Below, one piece after another: positions 32,330 through 40,600 of a DNA stretch of 64,000 nucleotides. The stretch is from positions 248,001-312,000 of the forward strand of contig JBAZVI010000004.1 of NCBI GenBank assembly GCA_041660925.1, in the 5' to 3' direction. Within the stretch, counting starts at the first letter, position 1; every line of letters begins with the position of its first letter. The notes under the pieces are model-generated. The model had not been told where the DNA came from. It ran no database searches and worked only from the letters and a program-made list of their open reading frames with translations. The stretch is from Elusimicrobiota bacterium. Its GTDB lineage: Bacteria; Elusimicrobiota; Elusimicrobia; UBA1565. A program made the position numbers and the translations under genes.

Positions 32330-33727
32330 TCAATCCTCTCCTCCCGGGAGCGCTGCGGCGAGCGCCGACGCGAGGTCGGCGGCGCCGTGCACCTCGAGAC
32401 CGAGGCGCGTCCCGGATTTCGGAAGTTCCTTGAGCGAACGGGCGTCGACCAGCGCCGAACGGAAGCCGACGCGTTCGGCCTCCTTCAGGCGCTGGGCCAG
32501 CAGTCCGACGCGGCCGACCCCGCCGAGCAGCCCGACCTCCCCGATGAAGACGCTCTCGGAGGTCAGCGCGCGGTCGCGGGCCGATGAGACGACGGCGAGG
32601 CAGACGGCGAGGTCGAGCGCGGGGTCCTTCACGCGCAGCCCTCCTGCGATGTTCACGAAGACGTCGTGGCTGTCGAGGCGCACGCGCAGGTGCTTCTCGA
32701 CGGCGGCGACGAGGGTGAAGAGGCGGTTGAGGTCGAGGCCGGTGGCCATGCGGCGCGCCAGCGGGTAGCGCGTCGGCGTGACCAGGGCCTGGACTTCGAC
32801 GAGGATGGGCCGCGAGCCCTCGAGGGTCACGGAGACGGCGCGCCCGACCGTCGGCGTACCGCCGTAGTCCTCGAGGAAGAGCTTCGAGGCGTCCACGACG
32901 TCGCGCAGGCCCTTCTCCGTCATCTCGAAGAGCCCCACCTCCGAGGTGGGACCGAAGCGGTTCTTCTCCGCGCGCAGCACGCGGAGCAGCTCCCGGTCCT
33001 CGGAGTCGAACTGGAGCACGGTGTCCACGAGGTGCTCGAGAGTCTTGGGCCCGGCCGTCGTGCCGTCCTTCGTCACGTGCCCGAGGAGGAAGAGGACCGC
33101 GTCGCGGCCTTTGGCGACGCGCAGGAGCTCGGCGGCGCACTCGCGCACCTGCCCGACCGAGCCGGGGCTGCCGGTGAGGTCCTGGCGGAACACCGTCTGG
33201 ATGGAGTCGAGGACGATGGCGGCGGGAGCGGTCTCCTCGATGGTCTTGAGGATGGCGTCCAGGTCGGTCTCGGAGGCGAGCGTGACGTCGGCGCCGTCGA
33301 GCCCGAGCCGGCGGGCGCGGTCGCCCACCTGGGAGAGGGACTCCTCCCCGCTCACATAGAGGACCTTCCGCCGTGCGGCGAGCCCCGCCGCGGCCTGGAG
33401 CATGAGGGTGGACTTGCCGATGCCGGGCGCTCCGGCGAGGAGGAGGACCTGGCCGGCGACCACGCCGCCGCCGAGCAGGCGGTCGAGCTCGCCCACCCCG
33501 GTGGGGACGCGCTCGAGGGTCCTGCCCTTCGCCTCGGAGAGGCGCACGACGCCGGAGGAGGCGGGAGTGAGGGCGCGCGCCGCGCGCGTCGCCGCGGCCG
33601 CGTCCTTCCCGAAGGCCACGACCTCCTCGGCGAGGGTGTTCCAGGCGCCGCAGCCGGGACACTGTCCGGCCCACTTGGGGGCCTCGTGGGCGCACTGCTG
33701 GCAGCGGAAGACGGCCTTGAGTTTCAT
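32330..33727 (-). CDS. radA: DNA repair protein RadA/Sms
   Basis: 465 residues, full length. N-terminal zinc finger CQQC...CPGCG (residues ~9-26), RecA-like ATPase with Walker A APGIGKST, Walker B region AAIVLDSIQTVF, and the RadA-specific KNRFG motif (EKNRFGPTSEVG). The C-terminal Lon-protease-like domain has DVFVNIAGGLRVKDPALDLA. RadA drives branch migration during recombination. The start MKLKAVFRCQQC lacks a clear Shine-Dalgarno and lies 24 nt after the mlaD stop. Confidence 0.97.
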   Translation of the reverse strand: MKLKAVFRCQQCAHEAPKWAGQCPGCGAWNTLAEEVVAFGKDAAAATRAARALTPASSGVVRLSEAKGRTLERVPTGVGELDRLLGGGVVAGQVLLLAGAPGIGKSTLMLQAAAGLAARRKVLYVSGEESLSQVGDRARRLGLDGADVTLASETDLDAILKTIEETAPAAIVLDSIQTVFRQDLTGSPGSVGQVRECAAELLRVAKGRDAVLFLLGHVTKDGTTAGPKTLEHLVDTVLQFDSEDRELLRVLRAEKNRFGPTSEVGLFEMTEKGLRDVVDASKLFLEDYGGTPTVGRAVSVTLEGSRPILVEVQALVTPTRYPLARRMATGLDLNRLFTLVAAVEKHLRVRLDSHDVFVNIAGGLRVKDPALDLAVCLAVVSSARDRALTSESVFIGEVGLLGGVGRVGLLAQRLKEAERVGFRSALVDARSLKELPKSGTRLGLEVHGAADLASALAAALPGGED

Positions 33728-33751
33728 GCGAAAGCGGGGAGCGGGGCGGGT

Positions 33752-35077
33752 CTAGTTGCTCTTGGAGCGGCCCTTGGTGCCGGCGGCTCCGAAAGAGACC
33801 ATCCCGAAGAGGTAGGCGATGTCCTTGTCCTCGAAATTGACGTTCACCCAGCTCTGATAGCGCGGGACGACGGCGACGTCCTCGACGCGCGCGCCCACGC
33901 CGACGAGGCGGTGCAGCCGGGCCATCGCGCCGAGGTCGTAGGAGGGCTTGTCGAAGCGCCGCCCTTCGATGACGCGGTTTCGCCCGAAATCGTAGGCCTG
34001 CCCCATGACGCTGAAGCGGCCCCAGAAGGGGTCCGACTTGAAGGGCGTGTAGGTGAGCCGGCCTCCGCCGCCGGAACGCAGCACGCCGAGGCCGAGGTCG
34101 ACGCCTCCCCATTCGAAGCCGAGCAGGGCGTCGACGCGGTTCTTGCGCGCGTAGTCCACGCCGCGGGCGGCGTCGGACTCGTTGCCGAGGTTGGAGCCGC
34201 CGACGTAGTAGTAGCGGCCCTCGCGCGGGGAGATCTTCATGCCGATGTCGCCGTGCGAGCCGCGGATCGCGTGGTCGTAGCGCCAGTCGTAGTTCCAGTA
34301 GATGCGGAACTGGTTCATGCGCCCGACCATGTCCTTGACGGTCCCCATCGTGTCCTTGAGGCTGGTGACCGTCTCCTTGACGTCGTCCTTCATCTTCTCG
34401 TCGGAGAGCAGGGCGCCGACCGCGCCTTTGCCCGAATCCAGGTTGGCCATCATGCGGTCGGTCTTGGCCAGGATGCTGTCGAGCTTCTCCGTGACGCCGT
34501 CCATGCGGGTCATCGCCGAAGTCAGCTGGGGCTTGATGTCGGCGAACATCTCGTCGAGGTTGGCGGTGAGGCTGCGCACGTGCTCGACCGAGGCGTTGAG
34601 GTTGGCCGCGAGCGTGCCGGGCTTGGCCTCGCCGTTGAGGCCCCCGAGGAGGTCCTGGAGGCTCCCCAGGGTCTTGCTCAGCGCCTTCTCCATGGAGACC
34701 GAGTCCACGCCGGCCAGGAGGTCGCCGTCCTGGAGCAGTCCCGTGGCGGCATGGCCCTGGTCGATCTGGAGGAACTTCGAGCCGATGAGGCCGGTCGAGC
34801 CGACCGAGAAGGCCGCGTCGCGATAGACGGGCACGCCCTTGCGGATGCGGACGTCGACGTGGACCTTGCCGTCCTCGAAGCGGATGCGGCGGACCTTGCC
34901 GACCTCGACGCCCGAGAGCTTGACCGTGGAGTCCTCGGCGAGGCCGGTGACGTCGGAGAAGGTGATGTCGAGGGCGTAGCGCTTCTCGAAGGTGAAGTCC
35001 CCGAGCAGGAAGATGCCGACGGAGAGCAGGATGAGCCCCGTCAGCACGAAGGCGCCGACCTTCACCTCATTGGTCAA
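33752..35077 (-). CDS. mlaD: MlaD/MCE-domain lipid-transport protein with beta-rich C-terminus
   Basis: 441 residues. One N-terminal TM helix (VKVGAFVLTGLILLSVGIFLL), MCE domain (~35-120: LDITFSDVTGLAEDSTVKLSG and STGLIGSKFLQI), a long helical region (~120-265), then about 175 residues rich in aromatic beta strands (IYWNYDWRYDHAIRG, GRYYYVGGSNLGN, VDLGLGVLRSGG). The last part looks barrel- or outer-membrane-like and is absent from classical MlaD. Binds phospholipids for MlaFE-driven transport. TTG 35077 overlaps the stop of a 7-residue leader ORF (TTGA); GTG 35065 is a weaker alternative. Confidence 0.9.
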   Translation of the reverse strand: MTNEVKVGAFVLTGLILLSVGIFLLGDFTFEKRYALDITFSDVTGLAEDSTVKLSGVEVGKVRRIRFEDGKVHVDVRIRKGVPVYRDAAFSVGSTGLIGSKFLQIDQGHAATGLLQDGDLLAGVDSVSMEKALSKTLGSLQDLLGGLNGEAKPGTLAANLNASVEHVRSLTANLDEMFADIKPQLTSAMTRMDGVTEKLDSILAKTDRMMANLDSGKGAVGALLSDEKMKDDVKETVTSLKDTMGTVKDMVGRMNQFRIYWNYDWRYDHAIRGSHGDIGMKISPREGRYYYVGGSNLGNESDAARGVDYARKNRVDALLGFEWGGVDLGLGVLRSGGGGRLTYTPFKSDPFWGRFSVMGQAYDFGRNRVIEGRRFDKPSYDLGAMARLHRLVGVGARVEDVAVVPRYQSWVNVNFEDKDIAYLFGMVSFGAAGTKGRSKSN

Positions 35078-35097
35078 TGGGTCCCCGCAGTGAGCAT
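35074..35097 (-). CDS. Seven-residue leader ORF coupled to mlaD
   Basis: ATG 35097 encodes MLTAGTH and stops at TGA 35074-35076, overlapping the TTG start of mlaD by 4 nt. The ATG lies exactly 6 nt after a perfect TATAAT. Too short for statistical support; the call rests on the promoter spacing and the overlap. Confidence 0.35.
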   Translation of the reverse strand: MLTAGTH

Positions 35098-35103
35098 GCC
35101 CGG

Positions 35104-35122
35104 ATTATATTGAATTTTCAAT
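35104..35122 (-). promoter_or_regulatory. Internal promoter and dyad before mlaD
   Basis: TATAAT (35104-35109, minus strand) overlapped at its 5' edge by the inverted repeat ATTGAA-NN-TTCAAT (35109-35122). Gives a second promoter inside the superoperon, possibly with an operator. Confidence 0.5.
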
Positions 35123-35143
35123 GCTTTCCGGCATCCGAGGAAC

Positions 35144-35926
35144 TCAGACCGCATTATTATCCTCGTCATACTCCCGGAGCTTCATGCGGATGGGGCCGTC
35201 GCTGCGCCCCTCCACGAACTGCCGCACGTGCGCGTTGTGGGTGATCTTGATGATCTCGGGGTGCGCCGCCTCGAGCACGCGCCCCTCATAGAGCATCGCG
35301 ATGCGGTCGCCGATCTTGTAGGCCGACTTCATGTCGTGGGTCACCGCGATGGAGGTCACCCCGAGCTTGCGCTTGACGTCGAGGATGAGGTCGCTGATGA
35401 TGTCCGACATGATGGGGTCGAGGCCCGTGGTCGGCTCGTCGTAGAGGAGGTACTTGGGACCTGCGGCGATGGCGCGGGCGAGCGAGACGCGCTTCTTCAT
35501 GCCCCCGGAGAGCTGGGCCGGCTTCATGTCCTCGATGTCCTTGAGGCCGACGAGCGCGAGCTTCTCCCGCGCGATCGAGCGGTAGCGGGATTCGGGGATG
35601 TCCGTGAGGTAGCGCAGTCCGAAGGTGACGTTCTCCCAGACGGTCAGCGAGTCGAAGAGGGCGCCTTCCTGGAAGGCGTAGCCGAACTTGCGGCGGTAGG
35701 CGGCGACTTCCACCTCGTCGCGCAGCTTCGTGATGTCCATCCCGTCGACCTCGATGATCCCCTCGTCGGGGCGCACGAGGCCGATGACGCACTTGAGGAA
35801 GGTGCTCTTGCCGCAGCCCGAGCCCCCGATGATGACGAGGGTCTCGCCGTCGTGGACGTCGAGGTCCACCCCGCGCAGGATGTGCCGGGAGCCGAAGTTC
35901 TTGACGACCCCGGTGGCCTGGATCAC
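35144..35926 (-). CDS. mlaF: MlaF-type ABC ATPase
   Basis: 260 residues. Walker A IGGSGCGKST, Q-loop FGYAFQEGALFDS, signature LSGGMKKRVSLARA, Walker B YLLYDEPTTGLDP and H-loop VTHDMKS. Closest to the MlaF/Ttg2A/MKL family, which powers phospholipid transport between the membranes with MlaE and MlaD. GTG 35926 overlaps the mlaE stop (GTGA). Ends 47 nt before the leader ORF of mlaD. Confidence 0.95.
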   Translation of the reverse strand: MIQATGVVKNFGSRHILRGVDLDVHDGETLVIIGGSGCGKSTFLKCVIGLVRPDEGIIEVDGMDITKLRDEVEVAAYRRKFGYAFQEGALFDSLTVWENVTFGLRYLTDIPESRYRSIAREKLALVGLKDIEDMKPAQLSGGMKKRVSLARAIAAGPKYLLYDEPTTGLDPIMSDIISDLILDVKRKLGVTSIAVTHDMKSAYKIGDRIAMLYEGRVLEAAHPEIIKITHNAHVRQFVEGRSDGPIRMKLREYDEDNNAV

Positions 35927-36714
35927 GTGATCCCCACGGCGACGAGGATCGCGGTGACGAAGTAGTCGACGACGAGCACGGCGCTCATGCTGTAGACGAC
36001 CGCGGAGGTCGTGGCCTTGCCCACGCCTTCGGCGCCGCCGCTCGTGTTGAGCCCCTTGTAGCAGCTGATGTAGGAGATGCAGATCGCGAAGACGTAGGTC
36101 TTGGCGAGCCCGTGGAAGAACTGCTGGTTCCCGAGATGGTCGAAGACGTCGTGCCAGTAGACGCTCGTCGGGATGCCGAGCTTGATGTTGGCGACGATGC
36201 AGCCGCCGATGACGCCCGAGTAGTCGGCGAAGATCGTCAGGATGGGGAGCACGACGAGGAAGGCGATCACGCGCGGGATGACGAGGTAGCGCACGGGGTC
36301 GGTCCCCAGGGTGTAGAGCGCGTCCACCTGCTCGGTCACCTTCATCGTGCCGAGCTCCGCGGCGATGGCGGCGCCGGCGCGGCCGGCGACGACGAGGGCC
36401 GTCATCACGGGGCCGAGCTCCTTGACCAGCGCGAAGCTCACGATGGTCCCGGTGAAGAGGGGCTCGTTGAAGAGGGACTTGAAGGAGGCGCCGGTCTGCA
36501 GGGCCAGCACCATGCCGGTGAACAGGCTCGTCATCACCGTGACGCCGAAGGACTCGACGCCGATGCGCATCATCTGCACGAGGGCCTGGCGCCACTCGAT
36601 GCGCGAGCGCAGCACCCAGAGCACGCTCGAGCGCACGAGCAGGGAGGCGCGCCCCGAGGACTCGGCCCAGCCGATGAGGGTCTCTCCGGCGGCCGACAGG
36701 AGGCGTTCCCTCAT
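35923..36714 (-). CDS. mlaE: MlaE-type permease
   Basis: 263 residues of the MlaE/TrnK/TGD1 permease family. Five to six hydrophobic segments, with the family core LVKELGPVMTALVVAGRAGAAIAAELGTM (residues ~96-125), EQVDALYTLGTDPVRYLVIPR and a C-terminal GGAEGVGKATTSAVVYS. Inner-membrane partner of MlaF. Starts at ATG 36714 inside the alr stop (ATGA). Confidence 0.95.
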   Translation of the reverse strand: MRERLLSAAGETLIGWAESSGRASLLVRSSVLWVLRSRIEWRQALVQMMRIGVESFGVTVMTSLFTGMVLALQTGASFKSLFNEPLFTGTIVSFALVKELGPVMTALVVAGRAGAAIAAELGTMKVTEQVDALYTLGTDPVRYLVIPRVIAFLVVLPILTIFADYSGVIGGCIVANIKLGIPTSVYWHDVFDHLGNQQFFHGLAKTYVFAICISYISCYKGLNTSGGAEGVGKATTSAVVYSMSAVLVVDYFVTAILVAVGIT

Positions 36715-37886
36715 CGGTCGATGTACACCCGCGGGACGCGGGCCTGGAGCCCGGTCACGACCTCGTAGGAGATGGTCCGCGACCGTTCGGCGACCTCGGC
36801 GGCCCCGATGGAGAGGGCGCCCTGGCGGCCGATGAGCACGGCCTCGTCGCCGACCCGGGCCTCGGGAGCGTCCGTCGCGTCCACCATGATCATATCCATC
36901 GTCACCGTGCCCACGATCGGGCAGCGCCGGCCCCGCAGGAGGACCTCCCCCGCGTTCGAGAGCAGCCTCGGCAGCCCGTCGGCGTAGCCGATGGGCAGCG
37001 TGGCGATGCGCGAGGGGCGGCGCGCCCGGAACGTCCCGCCGTATGAGATGCGGGTCCCGGCCGCCACATTCTTCAAAAAGACGACCCTCGTCTTCAAGGA
37101 GAGGACGGGGACGTAGCCCGGCCAGAGCCCGTAGGCGGAGATCCCGGGCCTCACCAGGTCGAAACGGCTCGACGGGTAGAGCAGCGCGCCCGCGGAGTTC
37201 GCCGCGTGCGCGAGCGCGGGACGCAGGCCGGCGTGGGAGAGGTCGCGCAGGGCGGCGCGGAAGCGCTCGAGCTGCAGGCGCGTGTACTCGCGGTCCTTCT
37301 CGGCGCTGGCGAGGTGGGTATAGACCCCCTCCAGCTCGACCGCGGGCGTCGCCGCCAGGAGCTCGGCGACGGAGAGCCCGGAGGGCCAGCTCACGCCGAT
37401 GCGGCCCATGCCGGTGTCGAGCTTGAGGTGGCAGCGCAGGGGACGGAAGCGGCGGGCCGGGGCGTGCGCCTTGCGGGCGGCCTCGGCGACGAGGCGCGCG
37501 CCGTCGAGCGAGGCGACGGTGACGGTGAGCCCGCTGCGCACGGCGGCGAGCGTGCTGGGGAAGGGGTAGAGCGAGCCGAGGACGAGGATCGGGCGGCGGA
37601 GCCCCGCATCGCGCAGGGAGAGCCCCTCCTCGACGGAGGAGACCCCGAGGCGGTCGACGACGCCGGACTCGACGGCGGCGCGCGAGACCCGGGTCGCGCC
37701 ATGGCCGTAGCCGTCGCCCTTGACGACGAAGAGGATGGAGACGCCGGGGCCGATGCGCCGGCGCAGCTGCAGGAGGTTGGAACGCAGCGCGCGGAGGTCG
37801 ATCTCGGCCCAGGTGGGCCGGTGGAAGCGCCGCGGGAAGACGACTCTGGGAGTGCGTCCGGGCCGCGCCGCCCCGAGAGCGCTCAC
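36711..37886 (-). CDS. alr: Alanine racemase
   Basis: 391 residues. PLP enzyme making D-Ala for peptidoglycan. PLP-lysine loop FVVKGDGYGHG (usual form is VKADAYGHG), KLDTGMGRIGV, substrate Tyr in RISYGGTF, YADGLPR and the late IVGTVTMDMIMVD. The first ~25 residues (MSALGAARPGRTPRVVFPRR) are a short extension. GTG 37886 overlaps the dnaB stop (GTGA). Position after dnaB is seen in several bacterial phyla. Confidence 0.96.
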   Translation of the reverse strand: MSALGAARPGRTPRVVFPRRFHRPTWAEIDLRALRSNLLQLRRRIGPGVSILFVVKGDGYGHGATRVSRAAVESGVVDRLGVSSVEEGLSLRDAGLRRPILVLGSLYPFPSTLAAVRSGLTVTVASLDGARLVAEAARKAHAPARRFRPLRCHLKLDTGMGRIGVSWPSGLSVAELLAATPAVELEGVYTHLASAEKDREYTRLQLERFRAALRDLSHAGLRPALAHAANSAGALLYPSSRFDLVRPGISAYGLWPGYVPVLSLKTRVVFLKNVAAGTRISYGGTFRARRPSRIATLPIGYADGLPRLLSNAGEVLLRGRRCPIVGTVTMDMIMVDATDAPEARVGDEAVLIGRQGALSIGAAEVAERSRTISYEVVTGLQARVPRVYIDR

Positions 37887-39289
37887 TCGAAGGTCGCCTG
37901 CTCCTCTGCGGGCTCTTCCGCCCCGGCGGCGTCCTCGACGAAGTTCTCGAAGCGCGCCAGCTCGCTGCGGAAGACGAGCGGGACCTTGCCGACCGGACCG
38001 TTCCTCTGCTTCGCGATGATGAGCTCGGCCTTGTGCTCGAGGGTGGGGTCGTCGCGCTTGTAGTAGCCCTCGCGGTAGATCATCCCGACGACGTCGGCGT
38101 CCTGCTCCAGGGCGCCGGATTCGCGCAGGTCCGAGAGCTGGGGGCGCGCGTCCACGCGGCCCTTCTCCTCGGTGCGGCGCGAGAGCTGGGAGAGCGCCAC
38201 GACCGGCACGTTGAGGTCGCGCGCGAGCTGCTTGAGGCCGCGGGAGATCTCCGAGACCTCCTGCTGGCGGTTCTCGGTGCGGCGCGAGGAGCCGTGCATG
38301 AGCTGGAGATAGTCGATCATGACCATCCCGAGTTCCTTGCCCTTCGAGTGGAGCTCGCTGGCGAGGCGCCGCGCCCGGGTGCGCACCTGGAGCACGGTGG
38401 AGGCGTTGGAGTCGTCGATGTAGAGCGGGGCTTCGGAAAGCCGGGCGGCCGCGTTGGTGAGGTCCGTCCAGCGGTCGCGCGGGAAGAAGCCGCCGCGGAC
38501 CTTGAAGACGTCCACGCGGGCCTCGGACGCGATGAGGCGCGTCATGATCGCGTGCTTGGACATCTCGAGCGAGAAGAAGGCCACGGGCCGGGCCTTCTTC
38601 GCGTTCAGCACGACGTTGGCGGCGATGTTCAGCGCGAGCGCGGTCTTTCCCTGGCTCGGGCGGGCCGCGATGAGGATGAGGTCGCCCTTCTGGAGGCCCG
38701 AGGTCATCTGGTCGAGCTTCGTCAGCCCGGTGGGGACGCCGGTGACCTCCTCCTTGCGCTGCGCGAGGCGCTCGATCTGCTCGATGACCTCGTGCACGAG
38801 GGCCTTGGGGTCGGTGAAGCCGACGCTCGCCTGCTGCTGGGCGATCTGGTAGATCTGGCGCTCGGCCTCGTCGAGGAGCTCGGAAGTCTCCTTCTCCTCC
38901 GAGTAGGCGCGGGCGATGAGCTCGGTGCTCGAGCGGATGAGCGAGCGCAGCAGCGACTTGTCGCGCACGAGGTGGGCGTAGTGCTCGACGTGCGCGGCCG
39001 AGGAGACCTTGTGGGTCAGCTCGTTGAGGAAGTTGACCCCGCCGGCTTCCTGGAGCATCTTCTGGGCGCGCAGCTCCTCGGAGACGGTGATGAGGTCCAC
39101 GACCTGCCCGCGCTCGTGCAGGGCCGCGACGACCTCGAAGATCTTCTTGTGGGAGTCCTTGTAGAAGTCGCCGGGCCGGAGGATCTCCATGCCCTTCTCG
39201 ACGGCGTCCTTCTCGATGAGCATGGAGCCGAGGACGGCCATCTCGGCGTCGAGCGCCTGCGGAGGGAGCTGAAGGGTGTCGGTCGGCAT
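37883..39289 (-). CDS. dnaB: Replicative DNA helicase DnaB
   Basis: 468 residues. N-terminal domain (LPPQALDAEMAVLGSMLIE, residues 8-26), linker, then RecA-type helicase with LTKLDQMTSGLQKGDLILIA, Walker A RPSQGKTALALN, EMSKHAIMTRLIASEA, VMIDYLQLM and QEVSEISRGLKQLARDL. Arg finger region LSDLRESGALEQDADVV. No intein. ATG 39289 has no Shine-Dalgarno; a strong hairpin ends 8 nt upstream. Confidence 0.97.
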   Translation of the reverse strand: MPTDTLQLPPQALDAEMAVLGSMLIEKDAVEKGMEILRPGDFYKDSHKKIFEVVAALHERGQVVDLITVSEELRAQKMLQEAGGVNFLNELTHKVSSAAHVEHYAHLVRDKSLLRSLIRSSTELIARAYSEEKETSELLDEAERQIYQIAQQQASVGFTDPKALVHEVIEQIERLAQRKEEVTGVPTGLTKLDQMTSGLQKGDLILIAARPSQGKTALALNIAANVVLNAKKARPVAFFSLEMSKHAIMTRLIASEARVDVFKVRGGFFPRDRWTDLTNAAARLSEAPLYIDDSNASTVLQVRTRARRLASELHSKGKELGMVMIDYLQLMHGSSRRTENRQQEVSEISRGLKQLARDLNVPVVALSQLSRRTEEKGRVDARPQLSDLRESGALEQDADVVGMIYREGYYKRDDPTLEHKAELIIAKQRNGPVGKVPLVFRSELARFENFVEDAAGAEEPAEEQATFE

Positions 39290-39297
39290 GGAAGCAA

Positions 39298-39319
39298 AGG
39301 CGCCCCCGTGGGGGCGCCT
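39298..39319 (-). promoter_or_regulatory. Hairpin directly before dnaB
   Basis: AGGCGCCCCC / GGGGGCGCCT with a 2-nt loop, followed on the minus strand by TTTGC and then the dnaB ATG 8 nt away. Looks like a weak terminator or a structure controlling access to the dnaB start between rplI and dnaB. Confidence 0.6.
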
Positions 39320-39345
39320 ATCCCGGCCCTAACGGGCGCGGGCTG

Positions 39346-39792
39346 TTAAGATCGCGGAACGACGGAGACCTTGACCTTCGCCGAGGACTTCGGCGTCAGC
39401 CGGATCTCGACTTCGAACTCGCCGGCTTCCTTCAGCGTGGACTCCAGCCGGACGGCTTCCTTGGCGACGGTGAAGCCGGAGGCCTTCAGGCTCTTGACGA
39501 TGTCGGACTTGCCGACGGAGCCGAAGAGCTTCCCGCCCTCGCCGACCGGACGAGAGAAGGAGAGCGTGACGCCCGCGAGCTTCTGCGAGACGGACTGCGC
39601 CTCGGTCTCGGTCTTGCTCTGCCGGGTCTTCAGACGCTCCTTGCCCTTCTCGTACCAGGCGATGATGGCCGGCGTGGCCTCCTGGGCGAGTCCGCGCGCG
39701 AAGAGGTAGTTGCGGGCGTAACCGAGGCGGACGTCCTTGACCTGCCCGGCCTGCCCGAGATGCTCGACGTCTTTTCGAAGGATGACCTTCAT
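39346..39792 (-). CDS. rplI: Ribosomal protein bL9
   Basis: 148 residues, normal length. MKVILRKDVEHLGQAGQVKDVRLGYARNYL is the bL9 N-terminal domain; a long connecting helix and the C-terminal rRNA-binding domain (LFGSVGKSDIVKSLKASGF) follow. ATG 39792 has GGAG 9 nt upstream. Part of rpsF-ssb-rpsR-rplI-dnaB. Confidence 0.97.
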   Translation of the reverse strand: MKVILRKDVEHLGQAGQVKDVRLGYARNYLFARGLAQEATPAIIAWYEKGKERLKTRQSKTETEAQSVSQKLAGVTLSFSRPVGEGGKLFGSVGKSDIVKSLKASGFTVAKEAVRLESTLKEAGEFEVEIRLTPKSSAKVKVSVVPRS

Positions 39793-39823
39793 GGCGATCG
39801 ACTCCCGATGTGCGGCGGAACGC

Positions 39824-40168
39824 TCAGACGGCCACGAAGGGCAACAGCGCGAGAAAACGAGCGCGCTTGATGGCCTGCGTGAGCTGCCGCTGATGCTTGG
39901 CGCAAGTCCCGGTGATGCGGCTGGAAAGGATCTTGCCGCGCTCCGTCGTGAAGTTCTTCAGGACGGGGACCTGCTTGTAATCCACGAAAGGGATCTGGTC
40001 GGCGCAGAACCGGCAGACCTTGCGCCGAGGAGCGAAGCGGCCGCCTCGGCCACCGCCTTTGCTCGGGGCGCCCTGGGAGCGCGCGGCCGGATGGGCCGCG
40101 GCGGGCGAACTCTCGACCGCCGGAGCGGCCGGGGTATGCGCCGGCGTCGGAATGGGATTCTCTAGCAT
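39824..40168 (-). CDS. rpsR: Ribosomal protein bS18 with N-terminal extension
   Basis: 114 residues; usual bS18 is about 75-80. The core is intact: RRKVCRFCADQIPFVDYKQ, NFTTERGKILSSRITGTCAKHQRQLTQAIKRARFLALLPF. The extra ~45 N-terminal residues are Pro/Ala/Ser/Gly-rich and probably disordered. Cysteines (CRFC, GTC) could bind zinc as in some bS18. ATG 40168 directly follows the ssb TAG. Confidence 0.96.
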   Translation of the reverse strand: MLENPIPTPAHTPAAPAVESSPAAAHPAARSQGAPSKGGGRGGRFAPRRKVCRFCADQIPFVDYKQVPVLKNFTTERGKILSSRITGTCAKHQRQLTQAIKRARFLALLPFVAV

Positions 40169-40600
40169 CTAGAACGGGACCTCCTCTAGGTCTCCGGCGT
40201 CGGCCGCCGGGGCGCCTCCGGCGGCCTTGGGCGCGGGGCCCTCGGCTCCGGTGAGCGACAGGAACTGGATACGGTTCGCGACGATCTCGAAAGCGCTGCG
40301 CTTCTGGCCGTCCTTCTCGTACTCGCGCCCGGAGAGGCGCCCCTCGACGACGATCGGGACCCCCTTCTTGGCGCGGTCCTTCGCGCGCTCGGCCAGATCG
40401 CGCCAGGCGATGACGTCGATGAAGAAGGTGTCGTCCTTCCACTCGCCGGTCTTGGAGTCCTTCACGCGGCGGTTGACGGCGATGCGCATCGTGTTCTTGG
40501 CGACGCCGCTGGGGGTGAAGGCCGACTCGCCGTCGCGGACGATGCGCCCGGAGACGACGATGACGTTGACTTCGGGGAACCGGACTCCCGCGGAGGCCAT
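40169..40600 (-). CDS. ssb: Single-stranded DNA-binding protein
   Basis: 143 residues. OB fold with VNVIVVSGRIVRDGE, TMRIAVNRRVKDSKTGEWKDDTFFIDVIAW and PIVVEGRLSGREYEKDGQK. A Pro/Ala/Gly linker follows, then an acidic tip DLEEVPF, close to the canonical DDxIPF that recruits partner proteins. Starts in a TAATG overlap with rpsF. Confidence 0.96.
   Translation of the reverse strand: MASAGVRFPEVNVIVVSGRIVRDGESAFTPSGVAKNTMRIAVNRRVKDSKTGEWKDDTFFIDVIAWRDLAERAKDRAKKGVPIVVEGRLSGREYEKDGQKRSAFEIVANRIQFLSLTGAEGPAPKAAGGAPAADAGDLEEVPF

Noticed and set aside
32666..35113. 815-residue plus-strand frame
   Set aside because: Antisense of radA and mlaD, both with complete motifs.
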